Source: Dietzia timorensis
Lineage (GTDB): Bacteria > Actinomycetota > Actinomycetes > Mycobacteriales > Mycobacteriaceae
Assembly: GCF_001659785.1 (NCBI RefSeq)
Contig: NZ_CP015961.1
Span: 1 to 64,000, forward strand
Length of the DNA: 64,000 bases
Direction: 5' to 3'
The notes beneath the pieces are model-generated. The model did no database searches. It was not told the origin of the DNA and saw nothing but the letters and a program-made list of their open reading frames with translations. Below are positions 1 through 11,537 of the stretch, piece after piece (position 1 is the stretch's first letter; each line of letters opens with the position of its first letter). Position numbers and translations under genes: made by a program.

Positions 1-10
1 CCTGAACCGA

Positions 11-1510
11 ATGTCTCCAAGTTTGGACGAGGTTTGGAACACAGTCTTCGACGAGCTCATCACGGGGAGCCCGGACGGAACGATTGCTCCCATCTCCAGG
101 CAGCAACGGGCCTGGTTGTCGCTGGTCAAACCGATCGCACTTGCTCAGGGGTTTGCGATGTTCGCAGCACCCAGCCAAATGGCTCGCGACAACATCGAAG
201 GCGATCTGCGAAATCGAATCACGGACGAGATGCGCAAGATCATCGGCGAGGACATCGACCTCGCGGTACGAATCGATACCTCGCTCGCAGAGCAGCCCAA
301 GCGCGCCGAGAACATTCCCGAGGTACACGAGGGCTTTCCCCCCGGACGCAGCGACGAAGCAACACGTGATCTCTCCTCTCCCGAGTCCAAGCTCGAGGCG
401 GATCGACGACTCGAGATCGAACGAGATCTACACGTTCCCGAGAACGATGAAGCGTTGTCGGCGGTTGTAAGTAACAACGATCTCAATTCCCGCTACACGT
501 TCTCCGCGTTCGTGACGGGCAGCTCGAACAGCTTCACTCGTGCGGCCGCGCTCGCTGTCGCCGAGGCGCCGGCTTACGCGTACAACCCGCTTTTTATCTA
601 CGGCGAGTCCGGTCTCGGCAAGACGCACCTGCTCCATGCCATCGGGCACTACGCGCTCAACATGCAGCCTGGACTCAAGGTTAAGTACGTCTCGACCGAG
701 GAGTTCACCAATGACTTCATCAACTCCGTCCGTGACGGCCGGCAGAACATGTTCAAGAAGCGCTACCGCGAAGCGGACATCTTGCTGGTTGACGATATCC
801 AGTTCCTCATCGGCAAAGAGCAGGTCCAGGAAGAATTCTTCCATACGTTCAACACGATCCACGGCGCACAGAAGCAGATCGTGATCACCTCCGACCGACC
901 GCCAAAGCAGCTGTCCACACTGGAAGACCGGCTACGCACACGGTTCGAGTGGGGATTGCTCACCGATATTCAGCCTCCCGAGCTGGAGACCCGCATTGCG
1001 ATTCTCGCCAAGAAGGCGAGCACCGACGGCAACGATGTCCCACTTCCCGTACTCGAGCTGATCGCCTCGCGCGTGCAACGCAATATCCGCGAGCTCGAGG
1101 GCGCGCTCATCCGAGTGGTCGCGTTCGCTTCGCTCAACAAGCAAGTGATCGATGTTCCACTCACCGAAGTCGTGCTGCGCGACGTCATCTCCGATGACAA
1201 CTCGCTGCAGATTTCCGCAGCGTCGATCATGGCCGTGACCGCTGAGTTCTTCGACACGACAATCGACGATCTGTGTTCCGGCTCGAAGACCAGGTCGCTC
1301 GTTAGAGCGCGCCAGATCGCGATGTACCTCTGCCGTGAACTCACGGACCTGTCGCTTCCCAAGATCGGTCGCACGTTCGGCGGCAAGGATCATTCGACCG
1401 TGATCCACGCGAATCGGAAGATCCTCAAGGAGATGAAGGACGATCGCCGCACCTACGATCAGATCCAAGAGCTCACCGCTCGAATCAAAGAGCGCTCCCG
1501 CGGCGCATAG
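11..1510 (+). CDS. dnaA: Chromosomal replication initiator protein DnaA
   Basis: DnaA binds DnaA boxes at oriC and, as an ATP-bound filament, melts the origin and recruits the helicase. The 499-residue product has the family layout: an N-terminal partner-binding domain, a variable acidic linker (about 90–160), an AAA+ core with Walker A GESGLGKT at about 198–205 and Walker B LLVDDIQF near 257–264, and a C-terminal DNA-binding domain containing [11 protein letters not shown] near 457–467. The ATG at 11 gives the usual actinobacterial N-terminus; only 10 upstream bases are visible, so its promoter lies outside. It is followed by two hairpins and the oriC region, then dnaN. Identification is certain. 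Confidence 0.98.
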   Translation: MSPSLDEVWNTVFDELITGSPDGTIAPISRQQRAWLSLVKPIALAQGFAMFAAPSQMARDNIEGDLRNRITDEMRKIIGEDIDLAVRIDTSLAEQPKRAENIPEVHEGFPPGRSDEATRDLSSPESKLEADRRLEIERDLHVPENDEALSAVVSNNDLNSRYTFSAFVTGSSNSFTRAAALAVAEAPAYAYNPLFIYGESGLGKTHLLHAIGHYALNMQPGLKVKYVSTEEFTNDFINSVRDGRQNMFKKRYREADILLVDDIQFLIGKEQVQEEFFHTFNTIHGAQKQIVITSDRPPKQLSTLEDRLRTRFEWGLLTDIQPPELETRIAILAKKASTDGNDVPLPVLELIASRVQRNIRELEGALIRVVAFASLNKQVIDVPLTEVVLRDVISDDNSLQISAASIMAVTAEFFDTTIDDLCSGSKTRSLVRARQIAMYLCRELTDLSLPKIGRTFGGKDHSTVIHANRKILKEMKDDRRTYDQIQELTARIKERSRGA

Positions 1511-1525
1511 CTTCCGACAGCGCAT

Positions 1526-1563
1526 CGCTAGTGTCGCCGCCGGCAAAGGCTCCGACACTAGCG
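1526..1563 (+). terminator. Perfect 11-bp stem-loop just after dnaA
   Basis: CGCTAGTGTCG at 1526–1536 pairs exactly with CGACACTAGCG at 1553–1563 across a 16-base loop, starting 16 bases after the dnaA stop. There is no T-run behind it, so it may be a factor-assisted terminator or an mRNA-stabilising hairpin; a classic terminator follows at 1614. Confidence 0.55.
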
Positions 1564-1613
1564 AGAGCGCCGAACGATGTTATTTCGCTCCGCGCCGCCT
1601 ACGAAATCCCTCT

Positions 1614-1641
1614 CGCCGTCCCTTCGGGGACGGCGTTTTTT
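1614..1641 (+). terminator. Intrinsic terminator downstream of dnaA
   Basis: CGCCGTCCC (1614–1622) and GGGACGGCG (1627–1635) form a perfect 9-bp stem closed by a TTCG tetraloop and followed by six T (1636–1641). This is a textbook Rho-independent terminator. It separates dnaA transcription from the replication origin. Confidence 0.9.
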
Positions 1642-1739
1642 GTGCCGCGACGAACTTCGTGTCCGCCCGAATTCGCTCGAGACGCGTTCGGGGATGGCGG
1701 CGCGGGCCGATGAGGAGCGGCAGGTCCGACGTCATGAAT

Positions 1740-2042
1740 AACACAGTTATTGCACAAGTAATCCACCACATTTGTAACTTTGTGCCACATGAGCAGTCAA
1801 AAATCACACCTGTGGATAGGGCTGTGAATGACATGTTGAGTGAACCGCGATTTTCGTGGACGGAGAGTGGACCGAACGTGCACAAAAATTGTCATCCACA
1901 GAAACGGCGTTATCGGCACACATTCGATCACAAGGTTGTGCACGGGCGCCCGAGCCGTTGACGTGCGTGAAAGGGCAGTTGCCCACAAATTCACAGGACC
2001 TACTACTACTAGTATTTCTCTCCCTTCTAAATAACAAGAAAG
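1740..2042. other. oriC: Chromosomal replication origin oriC (dnaA–dnaN intergenic)
   Basis: This is an 800-base non-coding gap between dnaA and dnaN, AT-richer than its surroundings. It contains several one-mismatch DnaA boxes: CTATCCACA (reverse strand, 1811–1819), TCATCCACA (1892–1900) and TTGCCCACA (1979–1987), plus weaker matches such as TAATCCACC near 1758. The right side ends in a CTA repeat and an AT-rich stretch (2000–2040) suited to duplex opening. No perfect TTATCCACA or TTGTCCACA was found here. The position is the standard actinobacterial origin; exact limits are inferred. The remaining bases up to 2343 hold the presumed dnaN promoter and no convincing gene. Confidence 0.8.
2000..2014 (+). 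promoter_or_regulatory. DnaA-trio element of the origin unwinding region
   Basis: Four consecutive CTA triplets (2000–2011) followed by GTA and TTT lie 12 bases after the DnaA box TTGCCCACA. On the complementary strand these read as the 3'-GAT-5' repeats named DnaA-trios in Bacillus subtilis, where DnaA assembles on single-stranded DNA to open the origin. The box–spacer–trio–AT-rich order seen here matches that architecture. Function is inferred from pattern. Confidence 0.65.
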
Positions 2043-2343
2043 TAGGTGGATGGGCGCAGACGTCGTGAGCGCCTCACGGTTCGACTCACATCCGCTCGGA
2101 GCAATGACGACGAAGCGTTGCTGGAATTACATCGTTGTTATTCGGTATCCGACTCAAACGGGAGACAGGTTTTGGGATACTCTTTTGTGTCAGCGCCCCT
2201 GGAGGGTTCGTAATGGTGTTGTAACTTACAAATCCGTGCGAAACCTCCGAGGCGAAGACGCACCCAGCGCGCGAGAGATCGCCGCGCGGACGAGGTTGCG
2301 TCCATGACGACCGATACCCGAGCAAGCGAAGCGAGCATTTTTG

Positions 2344-3522
2344 ATGGACAGTGCAGATCCCCAGTTCCAGGTCATGCGCGAGGAATTTGCCAACGCAGTT
2401 GCCTGGGTCGCTCGGTCTCTGCCCTCGGGTTCTCGTGAGCCGATCATGCAGAACATCCTGCTCGAGGCCGGCGAAGACGGTCTTCGGGTGACGGCGTTCA
2501 ACGGAGACACCTCGGCTCAGGTGAGTGTGTCCGCCGAAATCGCAGAGCAGGGAACCACGCTCGTCTCCGGCCGTCTCCTCGCCGAGATCGCCAAGGCGCT
2601 GCCCAACAAGCCGGTCCAGGTCGCTGTAGCGGATGCGAAAATGACCATTCGCTGTGGTTCGGCGAACTTCACGCTCCCAACCGCGCCGGTCGAGGGCTAC
2701 CCGCAGATCCCAAGCTTCCCGGAGCTCTCCGGTAGCGCCGAGTTGGACACGTTTACGGAAGCGGTTTCGCAGGTTGCCGTAGCGGCCGGCAAGGACGACA
2801 CGCTGCCGATGCTCACCGGCGTCCGCGTCGAGATCGTCGGAGACAAGTTGACGCTCATCGCCACCGACCGCTTCCGTCTCGCGATTCGCGAATGCCCGTG
2901 GGACCCCACTGAGGCTGAGGCGTCGGGCGAGGTGCTCGTGCCGGCGAAGACCCTTCAAGAGGTCTCGCGCTCTGCCGGACACGGCGGCGCGATCGAGCTG
3001 AATCTCGGATCCGGATCGGCGCTCGGCTCCGGCCGCATACTCGGCATTCGGGCCGGAAACCACAGCACGACCGCGCGCCTCCTCGACGCCGAGTTCCCGG
3101 AGGTCCGCCGCCTGCTGCCGAAGGAGCACAGCGCACTCGCAATGGTCGAGGTCGCTCCACTCGTCGCGGCGATCAAGCGTGTCGCGCTCGTCGCCGAGCG
3201 AGGAGTGCAGGTTCGCCTGTCCTTCTCAGAGGGCGAGGTGGCGCTGTCCGCCGGCGGAGACGATTCGGCGGCCGCGACCGAGAGCCTGCCGGCGGAATTC
3301 GTCGGCGAAGATCTCACTATCGCGTTCAACCCGACGTACCTGCTCGACGGGCTCAATTCGATCTCAACGCCGAAGTCGGTCATGGCATTCACCCGTCCCA
3401 ACAGCCCGGCGGTTCTACGCCCGGCACCGGAGGCGCTCCCGGAGGCCGAGTCCGATGGCACGTACGCGCCGCTGGACACAAACCACATCTATCTCCTCAT
3501 GCCGGTTCGCCTTCCGGGCTGA
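2344..3522 (+). CDS. dnaN: DNA polymerase III beta subunit (sliding clamp)
   Basis: The beta clamp encircles DNA as a dimer and tethers polymerase III and repair partners. The 392-residue product has the usual three-domain length and ends with the typical MPVRLPG tail, where the C-terminus forms part of the partner-binding cleft. The ATG at 2344 is preferred over an in-frame TTG one codon upstream; no strong ribosome site precedes either. It follows oriC and precedes recF by 44 bases. Unlike Mycobacterium, no 6-phosphogluconate dehydrogenase gene lies between them. Confidence 0.97.
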   Translation: MDSADPQFQVMREEFANAVAWVARSLPSGSREPIMQNILLEAGEDGLRVTAFNGDTSAQVSVSAEIAEQGTTLVSGRLLAEIAKALPNKPVQVAVADAKMTIRCGSANFTLPTAPVEGYPQIPSFPELSGSAELDTFTEAVSQVAVAAGKDDTLPMLTGVRVEIVGDKLTLIATDRFRLAIRECPWDPTEAEASGEVLVPAKTLQEVSRSAGHGGAIELNLGSGSALGSGRILGIRAGNHSTTARLLDAEFPEVRRLLPKEHSALAMVEVAPLVAAIKRVALVAERGVQVRLSFSEGEVALSAGGDDSAAATESLPAEFVGEDLTIAFNPTYLLDGLNSISTPKSVMAFTRPNSPAVLRPAPEALPEAESDGTYAPLDTNHIYLLMPVRLPG

Positions 3523-3566
3523 CCACCTTCGTAGGCCGGTAGGCGCCGGCAGGCAGACTGGACACT

Positions 3567-4766
3567 ATGCATCTGCGTGGCCTGCGGCTCGTCGACTATC
3601 GCTCGTGGCCGCAACTCGATCTCGAGCTTGATACCGGGACGACCGTGCTTGTCGGTCGTAACGGATTCGGCAAGACCAATGTTCTCGAGGCGATCACGAT
3701 GCTGGCGACGCTCTCGTCGCACCGAGTCTCCGGGGATGCCCCACTCGTTCGCACGGGGAAAGAGGGCGCGATCATCACTGCGCTCGCCCATAACCGTGGC
3801 CGCGAGTTGTCGGTGGAGCTCGCCGTCAACAAGGGGAAAGCCAATCGTGCGCGACTGAACACGTCGTCGGTGCGATCTCCGCGCCAGATTCTCGGTGTCG
3901 TCCAGTCGGTGATTTTCGCTCCCGAGGATCTCGCGCTCGTTCGTGCTGAGCCGTCGGGACGTCGCGCGTTTCTCGACGATCTCGCCGTACAGAGGCGGCC
4001 GCGGATGGCGGCGCTGCGTTCGGAGTACGACAAGGTCGTTCGGCAGCGGACCGCGTTGCTCAAGAATGCGGCGGCTGCGCTGCGCCGAGCGCCGGATCAG
4101 GAGGCGTTGGCGTCGATCGAGGTGTGGGATATCCGGCTCGCCGAGCTCGGCGCACAGATCGTCGCGGCGCGGGCAGGTCTGGTCGAGGAGCTAGGGCCGC
4201 TGGTGACGGAGGCGTATGCGCGGCTCGCGCCGACATCAAGGGCGGCGACGATTGCCTATGTTCCGCGGCTGCGCGGGGAGGTGCCGGGCGTCGCCGAGCT
4301 GCAGGACACCGATTTCATGGAGGCGGTGCTGCTCGCGGAGATAGCCGCGCGCCGTGACGACGAGGTCGTGCGTGGCCAGACGCTCGTCGGTCCACATCGC
4401 GATGAGTTACAGCTCAATCTGGGGCAGGAGCCGGCCAAGGGGTTCGCCTCGCATGGGGAGACGTGGTCTTTTGCGTTGGCGCTTCGCATCGCGTCGCTCG
4501 AGCTTCTGCGCAAGGACGATATGGAGCCGATTCTCATGCTCGACGATGTTTTCGCCGAGCTCGATACCGCGAGGCGGTCCGCTTTGGCCGAGGTCGCCAC
4601 GGGTGTAGAACAGGTATTGGTGACGGCGGCGGTGCCCGAAGATCTGCCGGCCGCGCTCGGGGGGACCCGGTGCTATGTGGACATGACGGGAACCGGGGAC
4701 GAGCGCGAATCGCGGATCACGAGGATTGAACGCCCGGGTCTGGGCGAGACCGTGGAGGGGGAGTAG
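3567..4766 (+). CDS. recF: DNA replication and repair protein RecF
   Basis: RecF is an SMC-like ATPase that, with RecO and RecR, loads RecA at single-strand gaps. The 399-residue protein shows Walker A GRNGFGKT at about 30–37, an ABC-type signature segment rich in SHGE (near 292), and the Walker B/D-loop LMLDDVFAELD near 322–332. The start MHLRGLRLVDYRSW is the conserved RecF N-terminus. It is separated from the following dciA by only three bases, suggesting one transcript. Confidence 0.96.
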   Translation: MHLRGLRLVDYRSWPQLDLELDTGTTVLVGRNGFGKTNVLEAITMLATLSSHRVSGDAPLVRTGKEGAIITALAHNRGRELSVELAVNKGKANRARLNTSSVRSPRQILGVVQSVIFAPEDLALVRAEPSGRRAFLDDLAVQRRPRMAALRSEYDKVVRQRTALLKNAAAALRRAPDQEALASIEVWDIRLAELGAQIVAARAGLVEELGPLVTEAYARLAPTSRAATIAYVPRLRGEVPGVAELQDTDFMEAVLLAEIAARRDDEVVRGQTLVGPHRDELQLNLGQEPAKGFASHGETWSFALALRIASLELLRKDDMEPILMLDDVFAELDTARRSALAEVATGVEQVLVTAAVPEDLPAALGGTRCYVDMTGTGDERESRITRIERPGLGETVEGE

Positions 4767-4769
4767 CAG

Positions 4770-5303
4770 ATGGCGGATAGCGATAAGCCCCAGCGCTCTG
4801 CCGGACACTCGATGGCAATGCGTGCGCTCGAGGAGGCGCGCGAGAATGCCAAGGCCAAGGGACAGTTCACGGGTCGCGGTCGCCGGGACCCGGTGCGTTC
4901 CACCGTGAGACGGCGCAAGGGCGGCTGGACCGCGGCCGGCGCCGATCACTGGGATCCACAGTCGCTCGGGAGTCTCATCTCAAAGGTCGCCAAGAAGCAG
5001 GGCTGGGACGATCAGGTCGTGTTCGGGCGGATGCAGACGCGGTGGCCGGAGATCATCGGCGAGGGCAATGCCGCGCACGTCGTCCCGGAGAAACTCGACG
5101 ACGGGGTGTTGTATTGCCGTGCGTCGTCGACGGCGTGGGCCACGCAGATGCGGCTGTACCAGAAACAGACTCTTCAGAACATCGCCAAGGCCTTTGGCCC
5201 GAACATCGTGAGAAGGCTGCGCATCAATGGCCCCGCGGCACCCAGCTGGCGAAAGGGGCCGCTGCACGTCAAGGGCCGCGGACCGCGCGACACCTACGGA
5301 TAG
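4770..5303 (+). CDS. dciA: DciA-type helicase loader (DUF721/DciA family)
   Basis: The 177-residue protein has a basic, disordered N-terminal third and a C-terminal DUF721 domain (about 70–175) with the conserved WPEIIGEGNAAHVVPEKL segment, followed by LYCRASSTAWATQMRL. In actinobacteria this family (Rv0004 in M. tuberculosis) interacts with the replicative helicase DnaB and assists its loading. The gene begins three bases after recF ends, inside the dnaA–gyrA replication block. It converges with the antiporter gene, leaving eight bases between stops. Confidence 0.92.
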   Translation: MADSDKPQRSAGHSMAMRALEEARENAKAKGQFTGRGRRDPVRSTVRRRKGGWTAAGADHWDPQSLGSLISKVAKKQGWDDQVVFGRMQTRWPEIIGEGNAAHVVPEKLDDGVLYCRASSTAWATQMRLYQKQTLQNIAKAFGPNIVRRLRINGPAAPSWRKGPLHVKGRGPRDTYG

Positions 5304-5311
5304 AGAGTCGG

Positions 5312-7054
5312 TCAGCGCCCCATGTCGAGGCCGTCCTCGAAAAGGTCGAGGCGCCGCTGCGCGGCATGGAACGTCTTCGCGGAGTAGGCGCCGATTGCGC
5401 GTTCGCGGTCGAGCGCGTCTTGCAGCGCGTCGAGGTATTTTTCCTGCAGGTCGTGGAAGAGTTCCCGGTCGGATTGTGCGATGGACGGTTGGTTGCGCGC
5501 CGGCGAGCGCATCATCATCTCGATCCGGGACTCCATTTTCTTGGCAAGCTCCGGTGAGAGCGACCGGCCGTCAATCTCCAGCTCGGACATGGGACCGAGC
5601 TGGGCGACTGCGGAATCGAGCAGCGACGTCATCAGGCCGGACACTTCTTGTTTCGAGGTGGAGGCCGACGGCGGGGAGAACTTCAGCGCCCGGATCAGTG
5701 CCGGCAGGGTTCCGCCGAAGACGATGAGGGTCGCGACGGCGACGAGAAAAGCCACGAGGATGATCGACGAGCGGTGCACGATCGGTTCGCCGGCTGCGGT
5801 CACCGAAATTGTCTGCGCTGCAGCGAGGGTGACCACGCCGCGCATCCCTGCCCAGCTGAGTACGAGCGCGCCGCGTCGCGTGATCGGCGTCGACTGCGCG
5901 AATTCGATGTCGGCGCTCGTCCGCTCGAGCCGGCGCTGGAGCTTCTCGGCGCGCCAGGACTCGATGAGGTTCTGCTCGACGGCGTCGTTGAACCGAGAGG
6001 TCGTCGCGTCAAGACGCTGCATTTTGCGGTGGCTGCGCGCTGCGCTGAGGCGGGTCCCGGCGACCGCGACAGCTACGCCGCCGAATCGCATGACCAGCAA
6101 CAACGCGAACACGATAATGCTAGCCTGCCACACGAAATCGAGATTGTGTTCGGTCTGCGCGCGGTGGAAAAGATCGGCGATCTGGAGGCCCATGAGCAGA
6201 AACACCAGGTGTTCGAGGATGAACGAGATGACCGTCCACATCGTTGCCGAATAATTGCGGTCTGCGGCGGAAAGGTGCTTGGTGGCCTTGTGCCCGCAGA
6301 TCACCCCCGCAACGACCACGGCGATCACACCCGAGGCCTCCATCTCCTCCGCGATGAAGAACGCAGTCCACGGTGTCAGTAGAGCAATCGACGTCGATAA
6401 CACCGGGTCTGCGAGCCACCTGCGCGCTTTGGTCACGAGCTGACCGACGATGAACCCGACGACGATGCCGGCGACCGTGGCCCACACGAAACTCCCCGCC
6501 GCCTCCCATAGTGAGAACGAACCGGCGAGTGCGGCCAGGGCGGTCCGGAGCGTCACCAGCGCGGACGCATCGTTGAACAGACTCTCGCCCTCGAGCACCG
6601 CCATGAGCCGGGGCGGGAGTCCGAGACGTTTACCGATACTCGTCGCCGCAACGGCGTCGATGGGCGCGACAACCGCGCCGAGGGCGATTGCCAGGGCGAT
6701 AGATATTTCCGGAAACACCAGGTGGATGACGGCGCCGATGACTATCGCCGGGAGAACCACCATCGCCATGGACAACCAGATGATCATTCCCGCGTTCCTC
6801 CGCAGGTCGACCACCGGCATGTTCGACGCCGTGGAGAACAGCAACGGCGGCAGGAACCCGGCGAGAACGAGTTCGGGGTCGAGCTCGACGTCGGGGATGA
6901 ACGACGGGAAGCTCGCGGCGATGCCGAGGCAGAGCAACAGCAGTGGCGCGGCGATGCCGGTGCGCGCCGAGGATTTCGCGGCGAAAATCACGGCCATGAG
7001 CCCGGCGGCGAGAAACACAAAGATATGCACAACACACATTTTTGCACTAGCCAC
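5312..7054 (-). CDS. CPA1-family Na+(K+)/H+ antiporter
   Basis: A 580-residue inner-membrane cation/proton exchanger. The first about 440 residues form 11–13 hydrophobic segments. They include the family's ion-binding region ALGAVVAPIDAVAATSIG and the helix LEGESLFNDASALV, whose Asn-Asp pair is typical of CPA1/NhaP exchangers; a cytosolic linker (about 335–390) and a charged C-terminal tail follow. The start is GTG at 7054; an ATG five codons later is also possible. It is transcribed against the replication genes, between dciA and gyrB, and likely serves pH and salt homeostasis. The exact cation cannot be told from sequence. Confidence 0.9.
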   Translation of the reverse strand: MASAKMCVVHIFVFLAAGLMAVIFAAKSSARTGIAAPLLLLCLGIAASFPSFIPDVELDPELVLAGFLPPLLFSTASNMPVVDLRRNAGMIIWLSMAMVVLPAIVIGAVIHLVFPEISIALAIALGAVVAPIDAVAATSIGKRLGLPPRLMAVLEGESLFNDASALVTLRTALAALAGSFSLWEAAGSFVWATVAGIVVGFIVGQLVTKARRWLADPVLSTSIALLTPWTAFFIAEEMEASGVIAVVVAGVICGHKATKHLSAADRNYSATMWTVISFILEHLVFLLMGLQIADLFHRAQTEHNLDFVWQASIIVFALLLVMRFGGVAVAVAGTRLSAARSHRKMQRLDATTSRFNDAVEQNLIESWRAEKLQRRLERTSADIEFAQSTPITRRGALVLSWAGMRGVVTLAAAQTISVTAAGEPIVHRSSIILVAFLVAVATLIVFGGTLPALIRALKFSPPSASTSKQEVSGLMTSLLDSAVAQLGPMSELEIDGRSLSPELAKKMESRIEMMMRSPARNQPSIAQSDRELFHDLQEKYLDALQDALDRERAIGAYSAKTFHAAQRRLDLFEDGLDMGR

Positions 7055-7210
7055 GAATCCGCGCGTACCGCCGAGACGGCGCGGGGAGAGGTAGGTCCAC
7101 CGATTAACCCCGGGTCACAGGTAGACTGTGAGGGCTAATGCCGTACCCGATCGTGGGTTCACAAGTGTTGTGGGCGCGTTTTCAGGCGGGGCACGAACGT
7201 TAAGCGGTAA

Positions 7211-9367
<2,157 letters not shown>

Positions 9368-9373
9368 CCCGTA

Positions 9374-9396
9374 GCCGGGGCCACGGGCGCCCCGGC
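9374..9396 (+). terminator. GC-rich stem-loop after gyrB
   Basis: GCCGGGGC (9374–9381) pairs exactly with GCCCCGGC (9389–9396) across a seven-base loop, six bases after the gyrB stop. No T-run follows; many high-GC organisms use such hairpins as terminators or attenuators. Confidence 0.5.
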
Positions 9397-9432
9397 GCGG
9401 AATCCCGCAGGCGGATCCGTAGACTATCGCGC

Positions 9433-11301
9433 ATGTTCAACCGTGTGAGTGGCCCCTCCGCGCTGGGCCGGGACGCGTTCGGCGTCGCGCGCCCGCATAC
9501 CGGCGAGTTCGGTGAACTCGTCTTCGACAGCCTGGTCTACTCGGCTCCCGATGGGTGGCGCCCGCTGTTCATGGACGTGCGCGTGCCGAGCGATCCGCGA
9601 GTCGACTCACCGCCGCCGCTGGTGCTGTGGGTGCACGGCGGGTCCTGGGTCCATGGCTCTCGTAAGCGCCGGCCCGTTGACGTCGAGCGCGCGTGGTTCA
9701 TCGAGCGGTTGCTGCTCGCCGGCTATGCCGTCGCGAGCATCGACTACCGCCTCGCCCGCGAGGTGCCATTTCCCGGACCGGCCGTCGACGTGCGGGCTGC
9801 GCTGGCGTTCGTCCACACCCACGCAGGAGATCTCGGCTTCGACGCCGACAAGATCGTCGTGTGGGGCGAGTCCGCCGGCGCGCACCTCGGTTTGCTCACC
9901 GGAGCGAGCTCGGAGCGGTTCGCGGCTCTCGGCGGCGCGGCCGACCATCCCGGCGAGCCCGCGCCGAAGCCCGCGGCGATCGTCGACTGGTACGGACCGG
10001 CGGATCTGCCGCGCATGCTCGCCACCAGCGCGGAGGCCGCCCTCGGCGGCAACCCCGAGGCGCTTCGCCAGCACGCCGATTTCGAGCAGTTCCTGTCGAT
10101 GGGATGGGACGCCGATGCCGCATCCCCCGAGCGGGTGCTGCAGGGCGATTGCCCGCCCGTCCTGCTCGTGCATGGCACGGGCGACACCATGGTCCCGGTC
10201 GGGGAGAGCCGCGCGCTCGCCGAGCGGCTGGGCCAGCTCGACGTCATCCACGAGTTGGTGGAACTACCCGGCGGGCACGTGTTCGCCGGTTCGGACTCGA
10301 TGCTGCCGGCGATCGAGGCGTCGCTGGACTTCTTGCGGCGCATCGTCGGCGACCCCTTCGCGGAGGTGGCGCCCGAGCTGCTCGGGGACCCGGACGAGGT
10401 CGATCCGGGCCATCGTCTCAGCGACGCCGAGGTCGCCGATATGCGCGCAGGGTTCCGCGCCGGCGTCGCGGAGGCGTGGGGCGACGAGCGGATCCCGGGT
10501 GTGAGCAGCCGCGATCTCACCCTCGACGGGCCCGACGGAGCGATCGGTGCGCGCCTTCACGAACCGGACTACGTCCCGCTGGGCCGGGAGCGCGAGCTAC
10601 CGCTCATCGTCGAATTCCACTCCGGCGGCTTCGTCGTGGGCGACCTCGACACCCACGCTCCTTCGGCCGCGCGACTCTGCGCCGCGACCGGCGCCCCGGT
10701 ACTGCAGGTCGATTACCGTGTGACGCCGGAGCATGCGTTTCCCGCGGCCTACGCCGATGCCGTCGCGTCGGTGCGCGAGGCCTGGGCGCGCCGGGACGAT
10801 CTCGGGCTCGCACCCGGCCGGGAGATCTCGCGCGTCGTGCTCTACGGCGATAGCGCCGGCGGGGCGCTCGCGCTGTCCGTGGCACTCGAACTGCGCTCGC
10901 AGGCGGAGATCGTCGTGGACCGGGTGGTCGCGATCTACCCCGTGGTGGAGTGGACCGATATCCGGCTGTGGCCGGGAATGTCGCGGTACCTCGGCGCCGC
11001 GACCGAGGCGGAGATCGACCCCGCCGATCCCCGGCTGCGCGATGCGCGGCTTGCGCCGGGGATGGCGCTGGAGCTGCAAAATCTCCCGCCCGTCCAGCTC
11101 GCCGTGGGCTCGCGGGACCGGGTGCTGGAGCAGTCCCTCGCGTTCGCCTACCGACTCAAGGCGGCGGGAAACGCGCTCGACCTGCAGGTTCTTCCGGCGG
11201 TTCCGCATGGGTTCAATGTCATGTCAGCCGCGACTCCGCTCTTTGCGGCGGCAGCCGCCCGCGTGGACAGGTTGCTTGCCCGGAGGCTCTGGGAGGGATA
11301 G
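9433..11301 (+). CDS. Tandem two-domain alpha/beta-hydrolase (double esterase)
   Basis: A 622-residue protein with two complete esterase/lipase domains. Domain 1 (about 30–310) resembles the BD-FAE/carboxylesterase group with oxyanion motif VHGGSW near 67, nucleophile elbow GESAG near 145 and a late Asp (HGTGD) and His (PGGH). Domain 2 (about 340–620) is of the hormone-sensitive-lipase type with HSGGF near 396, GDSAG near 472, and the catalytic His in PHGFN. Both domains keep Ser, Asp and His, so both should be active. There is no signal peptide, so it is probably cytoplasmic. The ATG at 9433 is chosen because upstream sequence in this frame overlaps gyrB. Substrate unknown; acyl or carboxyl esters are likely. 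Confidence 0.85.
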   Translation: MFNRVSGPSALGRDAFGVARPHTGEFGELVFDSLVYSAPDGWRPLFMDVRVPSDPRVDSPPPLVLWVHGGSWVHGSRKRRPVDVERAWFIERLLLAGYAVASIDYRLAREVPFPGPAVDVRAALAFVHTHAGDLGFDADKIVVWGESAGAHLGLLTGASSERFAALGGAADHPGEPAPKPAAIVDWYGPADLPRMLATSAEAALGGNPEALRQHADFEQFLSMGWDADAASPERVLQGDCPPVLLVHGTGDTMVPVGESRALAERLGQLDVIHELVELPGGHVFAGSDSMLPAIEASLDFLRRIVGDPFAEVAPELLGDPDEVDPGHRLSDAEVADMRAGFRAGVAEAWGDERIPGVSSRDLTLDGPDGAIGARLHEPDYVPLGRERELPLIVEFHSGGFVVGDLDTHAPSAARLCAATGAPVLQVDYRVTPEHAFPAAYADAVASVREAWARRDDLGLAPGREISRVVLYGDSAGGALALSVALELRSQAEIVVDRVVAIYPVVEWTDIRLWPGMSRYLGAATEAEIDPADPRLRDARLAPGMALELQNLPPVQLAVGSRDRVLEQSLAFAYRLKAAGNALDLQVLPAVPHGFNVMSAATPLFAAAAARVDRLLARRLWEG

Positions 11302-11370
11302 CGCGTCCGACGTCATGGGCGAAAAGCCTTCCCTAGGGGGATACCCGGGACGACCGTCGAACCGATAAAC

Positions 11371-11390
11371 GGCGCAATGAGACGCCTTTT
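11371..11390 (+). terminator. Possible weak terminator upstream of gyrA
   Basis: GGCG and CGCC form a short stem around CAATGAGA and are followed by TTTT. The stem is only four pairs, so this is tentative. The rest of 11302–11537 should hold the gyrA promoter; a ribosome site AAGAGGAG precedes the gyrA ATG. Confidence 0.3.
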
Positions 11391-11537
11391 ACGGCATTTG
11401 CCGGAGAGCCGAACCCCACTGGGCCGCACTTTGGCGATAAACTGTATGGGTTGACGTGCAGGGATTTGCGGTCAGGCGGCTCGGGGACCTCCCGGCGGCG
11501 CCGCGCTCCCTGTGGAAGATAGGACCAAGAGGAGCTC

